From positions 22,089 through 86,088 of the forward strand of contig JAEUBA010000108.1 in the NCBI GenBank assembly GCA_018257865.1: 64,000 nucleotides of DNA, in the 5' to 3' direction. Position 1 is the first letter of the stretch; each line of letters starts with the position of its first letter. Origin of the DNA: Stereocaulon alpinum (Eukaryota > Ascomycota > Lecanoromycetes > Lecanorales > Stereocaulaceae). The position numbers and the translations under genes are program-made. The notes under the pieces are model-generated. The model saw only the letters and a list, made by a program, of their open reading frames with translations, searched no databases and was not told the DNA's origin. Below are positions 56,412 to 64,000 of the stretch, one piece after another.

Positions 56412-58070
56412 TATTAACCCTTAAGCGTGTGCGCGTTATAGCTATACTAACGTAATAATATTAATTAGGGTCTAGGGGCTTAGTAATAGTATTACTACCT
56501 AGGACTTCCCTATATTTTAGGGATCTTTAGAAATTAGTTCTACTACTACTCTATTACTAAGTAATATAATTATATCTATTACTTAATACCTAAATCTAGT
56601 AACTTTACGTCTCTTATACCTTAGTACGCTAGCTTAGAGCCGGTATCGCTAGCCTTTATAGTTCTAATTTCTCTACCTTTTTAAGGGAGAGGCCTAGAGT
56701 TACTATAATATTAGGTCGGACGCGTAGTTATACTACTATAACCGTTACTAACGCTGAAGAACCTAATAATATTAATAATAATAACGATCTTATAAAGAGC
56801 TATAGGACTAACGGAGAGTCTTAGCTAGATACCTCTAATTTAGATAACGCTAATCTTAAGTAATACTTATAAGAAGCCTAAGCGACGAATCGCCGCCTAA
56901 AGTAACTACGCGAATTATTAGTATTAGAAGCTAAAAATAATATAATTTAATACCTTAGGTTATAGAGTACTATTAGAATACCTATAGGGATAGTTTAAGA
57001 GGAGGAATAATATCCTACTACTACTATATTAGTATAATTAGTTAATATTACTAGCTAAAGAATTCCTTTATATCTTATAACGCCTACCTTTAGCGCGCCT
57101 ATAAACTTACCTATTAAACTCTAAAGACTCCTAGTACTAAAAAGCTTTCGGCCTAAGAATATATAACCCTATAAGGGAATTAGCGAGAGTAAATACCTAT
57201 ACTAGTTTACTAACTTAGAAAAGAAGTTTCTTAAAAGTCTAGAGTACTTTACTACCGAACTATCTAAGATAGTCTACTATATAGACGCCCTAAAAGATAA
57301 CCTAAATTTCTAGTAGAATACCTACCTAAAGGACTATAGATAGGATAATATAACGTTCGAATTCTTTAAGTAATTTTTATATAATTTAGTTATAGATCTT
57401 AGTTATAGATCCTATTAACCGCCGTCTCCTTACCTATAAAAGGTTTAAGAAGGTAAAGTAATATTCTAATTAGAAAGTTACTATATTTAAGGCCTACTTA
57501 GAGGAGTTAGAAGCTAACCTACTACCTATAGCCTTAAAGCTTAAAGCTAACCTCTTTCTAGCTAAGCTAAGACCGGAGCTAAAGAATAAAATCTTAAGTA
57601 TAGGTAAAGTATCTAATAATAAGGACGATATTATTACCTAAGCTATTATATAAGAGAATACTATAGGGTACGAGTATTACGGAGGCGGCGGCTTAAGTAC
57701 TTATAGGAAATTATCTAACTATAGGGCCTCTAAGTTATAAGGGAGCCGCTTATTAGAATAATAGATTTCTAAGCCTAATAGGCTAGGCCTAAGGGTTAAT
57801 AGCTTATAGTTAGTATAATATAAATCTTATTTAAGGAGTCTAAAGCGGAAGATTAATTTAGATTTAGTAACTAAGCTTATCTACTATTATTATAGGAAGC
57901 TAGGCTATATAAGCCTAAATTATCCTAATTATAATAAGCCTACTACTTATACTAGTATTAGTATAGTATTAGTAAAAAACGATTAGCCCCTATAACCGCC
58001 TTGAAAGCGGGGGAAGAAACTTAAAAAGTAGAGGCTAGTCCTTCTATCCTAACTAAGGGTTAGATAATAC
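56412..58070 (+). mobile_element. Truncated third copy of the gypsy-2 family (5' LTR plus gag relic)
   Basis: A 249-bp LTR (56412-56660) nearly identical to those of gypsy element 2 is followed by 1.4 kb collinear with 25178-26567, including the zinc-knuckle relic (YYRKLGYISLNY near 57.89 kb). The match ends at 58070 where another repeat begins. A short tandem duplication (AGTTATAGATC) near 57389-57410 is private to this copy. Confidence 0.9.
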
Positions 58071-58347
58071 TATTACTATAACGAAGAGGAATACTTAAGA
58101 ATTCCTTAAGGGGAAGGGATTTAATTAGTCGGATTCGCTTAGTTACTAGACCCTAATACCTTAAGGAATACTTAAGAATTCCTTAAGACTTATACTACTA
58201 CCTATAGTCCCCCTACGCTATATAATAGAAATATAAATAAGTAAAGTTTTAAATACTACCTTAAAGACCCTCCCTAAGCTTAGAGTAACTTTCTAGGACG
58301 TTGCGTTACTATTCTATTATAAAGGAAAGGATCTTGCCTACCGCTAG

Positions 58348-59140
58348 CAGCGGGCAACACCTACTACTAGTAGCTAGTAACCAGCAGTAATTACAGGTAA
58401 TAACTTTTAAATTTCTATATAGGTAATACGCGTAATTGCAATGCGACTTGAAAGCTGCCAGAATTGCTAGAATTGGTAGGTAATTACCTAAGGAATTAAG
58501 CTTGCAAGTTATAAGTTGAAAATTGGCCTAACACCTACAGCCCGCAGCGGGCAACGCCTACTACTAGTAGCTAGCAACCAGCAGCAATTGCAGGTAATAA
58601 CTTTCAACTTTCTATACAAGTAGTGCGCGCAATTGTAATACGACTCTAAAGCTGCTAGAATTACTAGAATTGGTAGGTAATTGCCTGAGGAATCAAGCTT
58701 GCAAGTTGCAAGTTGAAAATTGGCCCAACACCTACAGCCCGTAGCGGGCAACGCCTACTACTAGTAGCCAGCGACTAGTAGCAATTACAGGTAATAACTT
58801 TCAAATTTCTATACAGGCAATGCGCGCAATTGTAATGCAACTCGAAAGCTGCCAGAATTGCTAGAATTGGTAGGTAATTGCCTGAGGAATCAAGCTTGCA
58901 AGTTGCAAGTTGAAAATTGGCCTAACACCTACAGCCCGCAGCGGGCAACGCCTACTACTAGCAGCTAGTAATTAGTAGTAATTATAGATAATAACTTTCA
59001 ACTTTCTATATAGGGTAATAACTTTCAAATTTTTATATAGATAATACGCGTAATTATAATACTACTTAAAAGCTACTAGAATTACTAGAATTAGTAGGTA
59101 ATTATCTAGAAAGTAAGTTTATAAGTTATAAGTTAAAAAT
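58348..59140. repeat. 197-bp tandem repeat, four copies
   Basis: Copies begin at about 58348, 58545, 58742 and 58939, exactly 197 bp apart, with the marker AGCGGGCAACRCCTACTACT. Copies 1-3 keep many CA and TG dinucleotides (GCTTGCAAGTT, AATTGCCTGAGG). Copy 4 has lost most of them and contains a roughly 33-bp internal duplication (ATAACTTTCAA...). An 80-codon minus frame at 58509-58751 is simply the repeat read as protein. Confidence 0.92.
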
Positions 59141-59145
59141 AAAGG

Positions 59146-59372
59146 TTTAATTAATTAATTAATTTATTTATACGCCTATTCTAGTATCTATATATACTAA
59201 TAAGGGTGTTCTATTATATTATTTATAAAACTAGTAGATAGTATACGTAGTATACCTTTCCTAGCCGTAAGAGAAACTATAGTATAGTACCTAGATAAAA
59301 ACTCCCGCTTATCCTTAACGATATAATTACTTTTGGTCTAGGGATCTTATCCTAGGCCTCCTTAACACCGGT
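59146..59372 (-). mobile_element. RIP-mutated copy of the SINE-like element
   Basis: The segment starts TTTAATTAATTAATTAATTT then ATTTATACGCCTATTCTAG and ends AACACCGGT. Both ends and the total length (227 bp) match the unmutated copy at 42515-42735. There the tail reads TTGATTGATTGA; here it reads TTAATTAATTAA, a direct example of TG to TA conversion. The middle is more diverged. Confidence 0.65.
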
Positions 59373-60640
59373 AACTTTTAACTATATTCTTTAATATTAT
59401 ACTAAGCGCTCTATAATATTATTTCTAATACTAACTATAATATACGCCCTTTATACTATACTTAGCTCTTAAGGACCCTACTATATTCTTCTATATCCTT
59501 TAACTTTATTATAGCGCTACGCGCCCTATAACTTTCTTTAACCTTTACTATATTAATATAGGGGGGGGAGAAGGGGGGGTATAGCTATCCTATAAGGGTT
59601 TAAGTTATTAGCGCTAATTAGTAGTATTTATTAGTATCCGTAGTAGTACCGGATTTAGCTATTCGGTGGTTTACTAGTTAAGGATACGAGAAATAGGGGA
59701 AGTTATATATACCGCCTAGGAGACCTATACTCGTATAAAGAATTAGATAGTATAGTATCCCGCCGGTTATATTAGATAGTACTTACTTCTATCCTTATAT
59801 ATTTTACTTTAGGGGGAGCTAACCCTTTAGCTTATAATTATAGTTATACGGCGCTGCTTATACTAAAGGCCCGCCTAGCTACTTAGATAGGGGCCGTCCT
59901 TTTCTAAAATACGCCTTCTAATTTATAACTTAGTATATCCTTCTCTTAGTCCTATATACCTATAACCCTAGCCTTCCCCTAGGATAGACTGCGCGTTAGT
60001 CTTAACCAGTAGATACGTATTAAGCGTATATAGATATTAGATTTTTTAAATTAACAGCTATAGTAGGTATTACCTATACTCTTTACTTATCGGGCTGAGA
60101 TACTATACCTAATACTAATTCTTACTATCTAGTCTCTATTACTATAACGAAGAGGAATACTTAAGAATTCCTTAAGGGTAAGGGATTTAATTAGTCGGAT
60201 TCGCTTAGTTACTAGACCCTAATACCTTAAGGAATACTTAAGAATTCCTTAAGACTTATACTACTACCTATAGTCCCCCTACGCTATATAATAGAAATAT
60301 AAATAAGTAAAGTTTTAAATACTACCTTAAAGACCCTATTACTAATTCTAAGCTAAACTTAACTTGAGTTCAGCTTAAACCCTATACAAATTTTAGTACC
60401 GGTCTAGCAAAATCGAATTAAGTTTAGCTTAGACTTTAAATTAAGTTCTTACTAAATCTAGTAGTAATCTTTTGGAAAAAAAAATATAGGAAATATTCGC
60501 CCCGGCGAGCTCTATAATTTACAGGTCTGATATATATAATTCAGATATATTAATAAAAAGTTGTTGGTGTTATAAGAAAGTCGGATTCTGATATTCCTAA
60601 CCTTAATTCTAGTAGTCGATCTCCTAGGCCAGATTTTCCA

Positions 60641-61007
60641 CCTTCTTCCTCAAACCTAAATATTATTATGAAATTATATAAGATATACGGTCTTATAGCT
60701 AAAGAGGAGGGCTTTCTAACGCACTAAAAATTATAAAATTCGGTCGGGGGGTTGCTGAGAAACTAGGGTTATAAGTAGGGCGCTTTCCTTACCCGCAGTT
60801 ATTCCCTTAGGCCTAGATATTAACCTTCTTCCTCTAACTTAAATAATATTATAAAATTATAAAAAATATATAGGCTGACAGAGAAAGAGAAGGGCTTTCT
60901 AACGCACCAAAAATTATAAAATTCGGTAGGATAGTTGCGGAGAAGTTAGGGCTATAAGTAAGAGCCGCTCCTTACTTAGAGTTAGAAGTATATAATACCT
61001 TCTACTA
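60641..61007. repeat. 183-bp tandem duplication, two copies
   Basis: CCTTCTTCCTC at 60641 and 60824, and GGGCTTTCTAACGCAC at about 60709 and 60892, are each 183 bp apart, and the sequence between is similar throughout. It is non-coding and moderately RIP-biased. Confidence 0.8.
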
Positions 61008-64000
61008 GTAACTACCTATTACTAATAAGTAATAGTTATAGACTATATTATTTATCTTTCAGGTTAATTAATATAGATAGGACTAGTACGGTCTAGAATC
61101 TATAGAGACCTCTAGGATTTAATACTTAGTTACTTAGGAAGTATACTTAATCTAAACTCTATACCCTACTACCTTACTACCCCGCTACTTTATAAAACCC
61201 TACTACTCTTAGAGGATATTTTCTTAATATTTTCGAATTATATAAGAGTTCTTTCTTCCCTCTTCTTCCTTACTTCTTCTCTATTACTTTACTATCTACT
61301 TTTACTATAGAGAAGCTTTTTAACTAAGTATTTACTTACCTTAGTAAATATAACGTTCTTATTTATAAAACTTACTCCTACGCTATTAAAACCACCGCTT
61401 TATAAGGCCACCTCAATCGACTATACTAGGATATATCTTTAGATAATCGAAATTAGCTAGCTATATATAGCTTAGCCCTTTATACCGACTTAGTTATCTA
61501 TCCTACTCTAACTATTCTACCGATTCCCTACCTACCGGTTTTTTCTTCGAGCTATAAATGTCTCGCTACTAGTACCGACCAGTCGACTCCCTATAACTAG
61601 ATATATACTAATATTCGACCCCTATATTAGTACCTAAAAGCTACTTATAGCTGGAAGAATCCTCGAAAACCTAGGTAGCGGTTTTCTACTACTACTAATA
61701 CTACTGCTAGTCGACTATAGAAATCTAATATTTATTACTAACGATTCTTTACTACTAGTCTAGATTAATAATATTTTGAGGTTCTAGATCCTACGGAAGA
61801 CCCGAATAGGCCTAGCTCGCCGAATTAAGCTTAAATATTTAAGTTAGGGTCGCAGTAGCTAGATATCTAACTTAGGGAAGCTACTAAAGCTATTAATAGC
61901 CAAATTTAGTCTAGTCCTAGTCGACTTAAGCTGAACGCCTAGCTAGACCGTGCCGGTTAGGTGAAATACCTTAGTAAATTTAAAAAACCGATAATTCGGG
62001 CTTAGATTACCCTTCCTCGTACTAAAAACCCTACTAAAGATAATACTATCCTTAGTACTATTATTATAGCTACTAAACGTCTAATTTCTTAAGCTTAGTA
62101 GACTAGTCGACGTAAGGTTATTAGGCTAGCTTCCCTAGAATACGTAAATCAAAAAGAAACCGGTGAGCTTTCTAACTAGAAACTGCTTAACAGTTAGCTA
62201 TTACCAGCTACTATTAACTAATATACTACTACCTAGATTCGAATTATTACCTATATTCTAAGGACTTAGACGCTGGAGCTTAAGGATCGGCTAGAGTATC
62301 GACTATCTTTAAGATAGCAGGACTTTCTTTAGGAACTAGTATCTAAAGTATCTTAATTTCTTAATAGGTAAGTTATATTTTCTTAGAAGTTAGTATTACT
62401 CTTTACTAATATATCTTATAGTAAAATACCTAAGAACTCTAATAACTTAGACGATACTAAGACTCCTATATATAATATTTAATTCTAAGACCTATTATTA
62501 GACTTCCTAATAAGCCTTCTTAATAACTACTTTACTAATACCGAATATTTAAGCCCCCTTATTAGTAGGTTAGCTGTTCTCAGCCTTACTAAGTAAGATA
62601 CCTAGCGAACGGTAAAGGAATATACTTCTATCCTTAGTAGTATTATTACTACTAGTCGGTTTCTTATTCTCTAAAAAGCCTATAATACTTATAATCAGCT
62701 AAAGAAGATATATCTAAAACCGGAAGACCCCTAGGCGAAATCCTATTAGGAAGTTACTAAGGAGTATACCTAGAAATAGCTTACCCTAACGGAATTTAAT
62801 AGTCTACTAACTCCGTTTAACTAGATATCGAAGCTTAGATTATATAGACTTACTATTTAATATAATACCTTAGAAGTCGGCTCCTTAGACTAGATAGGCG
62901 ATAAGCTATTCTATGAAGATATCTTAATAGCTATCGATTAACTGCGGGAATTCGTTTAGGATATTACTACTAAGGCCTAATCTATACTTTTTAAGGATTT
63001 ATTACTACTTAACTCTAATAATCTAAGGGAATGAAAATAATAGAGGCTAATTGAATACCGGCGCGAATATCTGATGGCGACGATAACGAGCACGACGGGC
63101 GAGCAGGCCTACTAGGCTAGACGAGCGATTATACTAGGTTACGAACCTAGTAAAATAACACGAGATAGGGGGGGAGGAGAGAAGGGAGGTATTAGTAGTA
63201 AAGGTAGATAAGGAATACGTCCTAACGCGATAATAGGGCGATAGCGATAATAGTAGAAACCTATTAAAGGTCTATAAGGCCCTTAAGGTAGGGAAAGAAT
63301 TAAAGAAAGAATATAGTATATAAAGGTTATAGAATAGGTGCTACTAGAGTTTATAGAGAAGATCTAGGGGATACTATAGGTAAATATAAATAAGACTATA
63401 TAGGGCTTCTTCTAGAATATAGTAGAAAGGATTATAAAGTATATATAGGAGAATACCGCTAAAAGATATACTACGAAGGAGTACCGTAGCTAACTAACGC
63501 GTAAAGATTACCTAACTAGAAGGGTAAATAATAGCTAAGTAGATATAGCCTATATAGCCTAAAGGGGCTAAAATACTATCTACTTAGCTATACCTAAGGC
63601 AGAAGATATTAAGAAAGTAAAGTAGATAATAGTTAGGATTAATAATACTAGCGAAAAGATATAGATAGCTATAGTAACTCTTCCCTAACTAGTATAAATA
63701 TTTAGGGGAGTAGGAGGAGTAGCTAGGGAGATTATTATAGTAAGGAGGATTATAAGGGGGGATATTATTCTCTAAATAGCCTTAATAAAGGCTAGGGAGG
63801 AGTTAGAGAAGGATAATAGGTAGGTAAGGAGACTTTATAGGTTAGTAAGAGTCCTTTAGAAGATAGTAATAGTAGTAATCTATAGAGTAGAAAAGATAAT
63901 AGATATAAAGGATTAATAGGGGATCTTTAAAACCTTAAGAAAAGATAATAGGAAGCTCTACTTAGAGTTAGAGATAATAAAGGCTAAATAGCCTATATTT
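61008..64000. other. RIP-mutated repeat DNA, at least one coding relic, unassigned
   Basis: No ATG-initiated open frame is left. Reading through stops, the plus strand from about 61.95 to 63.05 kb gives long protein-like stretches (for example TLTEFNSLLTPFN and KLFYEDILIAIDQLREFV) which I could not assign. From about 63.2 kb to the end, a plus-strand relic rich in Lys, Arg, Gln and Glu is reminiscent of ORF1 of Tad1-type LINEs, but this is weak. A GC-rich island ATGGCGACGATAACGAGCAC (about 63073) escaped mutation. Confidence 0.4.

Larger units (their letters stand above)
58071..60337. mobile_element. Non-coding element with 201-bp direct terminal repeats (TRIM/LARD-like)
   Basis: Direct repeats at 58071-58271 and 60137-60337 are equal in length and almost identical; they begin TATTACTATAACGAAGAGG and end TTAAAGACCCT. 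Each holds two copies of a palindrome-like block around CTTAAGAATTCCTTAAG. Flanks AATAC and ATTAC are a possible imperfect 5-bp duplication. The 1.87-kb interior carries no retroelement protein relic but contains a 197-bp tandem array and a SINE-like copy. This fits a non-autonomous LTR element. Confidence 0.65.

Noticed and set aside
58509..58751. 80-codon open frame on the minus strand in the repeat block
   Set aside because: It is the 197-bp tandem repeat read as protein; the same residues recur at its two ends, and there is no promoter or family support.
58348..59140. Evenly spaced repeats that could suggest a CRISPR array
   Set aside because: The unit is 197 bp with no unique spacers, in a fungal genome; it is a plain tandem array.
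61950..63050. Possible helicase or other large telomere-linked gene relic
   Set aside because: Protein-like segments are visible after ignoring stops, but no diagnostic motif could be placed, so no family is claimed.
1..64000. tRNA, rRNA or other RNA genes
   Set aside because: No convincing B-box (GGTTCGANNCC-type) with a matching cloverleaf was found by eye; a dedicated scan would be needed to exclude them.

Overview
The window is genomic DNA of a filamentous ascomycete (Pezizomycotina, inferred). Introns are 51-69 bp with GT-AG ends and CTAAC/CTGAC branch sites, and the gene families are typical of such fungi (UstYa-type oxidase, NRPS-like enzyme, isocyanide synthase-dioxygenase, MCT-type MFS, fungal gypsy, copia and hAT elements). 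It alternates between GC-balanced blocks with genes and blocks almost emptied of CA and TG dinucleotides. That is the mark of repeat-induced point mutation (RIP, CpA to TpA). CG dinucleotides survive in the mutated blocks, while ATG start codons are nearly absent.

Layout. 1-4.5 kb: a small Cys-rich ORF, a hAT transposase stub, a 38-nt G run, and a head-to-head pair made of a UstYa-family (DUF3328) oxidase and a SAM methyltransferase, probably the remnant of a secondary-metabolite cluster. 4.7-16.5 kb: a RIP-mutated Ty3/gypsy element on the minus strand with 273-bp LTRs and TSD TATTC, into which a roughly 5.2-kb DNA transposon with long inverted repeats has inserted. 17-21.7 kb: a secreted, Kex2-type processed protein and a hypothetical acidic protein. 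21.7-33.9 kb: a RIP-mutated Ty1/copia element (215-bp LTRs) interrupted between integrase and reverse transcriptase by a second gypsy element (249-bp LTRs, TSD CCTAC).

34-55 kb is a graveyard of accessory metabolism: an MFS transporter pseudogene, an NRPS-like (adenylation plus carrier) pseudogene, an intact secreted alkaline phosphatase, an esterase fragment, an isocyanide synthase-TauD fusion with a lesion, a nucleotidyltransferase-kinase fusion with nonsense codons, an intact dual P-loop kinase, a frameshifted Nudix hydrolase, an ankyrin fragment, and two diverged paralogues of an unknown family. Several nonsense codons read as CAA/CAG to TAA/TAG, so RIP-type damage seems to have reached genes next to the repeats. 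55-64 kb: more RIP-mutated repeats (inverted LTR fragment, Tc1-like relic, truncated third gypsy copy, a short element with 201-bp direct terminal repeats enclosing a 197-bp tandem array and a SINE-like element, then unassigned relics).

The most interesting module is at 46.7-51.2 kb. A nucleotidyltransferase fused to an APH-like kinase domain, a protein with two P-loops and a Nudix hydrolase lie side by side, next to the isocyanide synthase. They look like a small nucleotide- or phosphoryl-handling gene set of unknown purpose. All calls were made by reading the sequence by eye; no database search was run.
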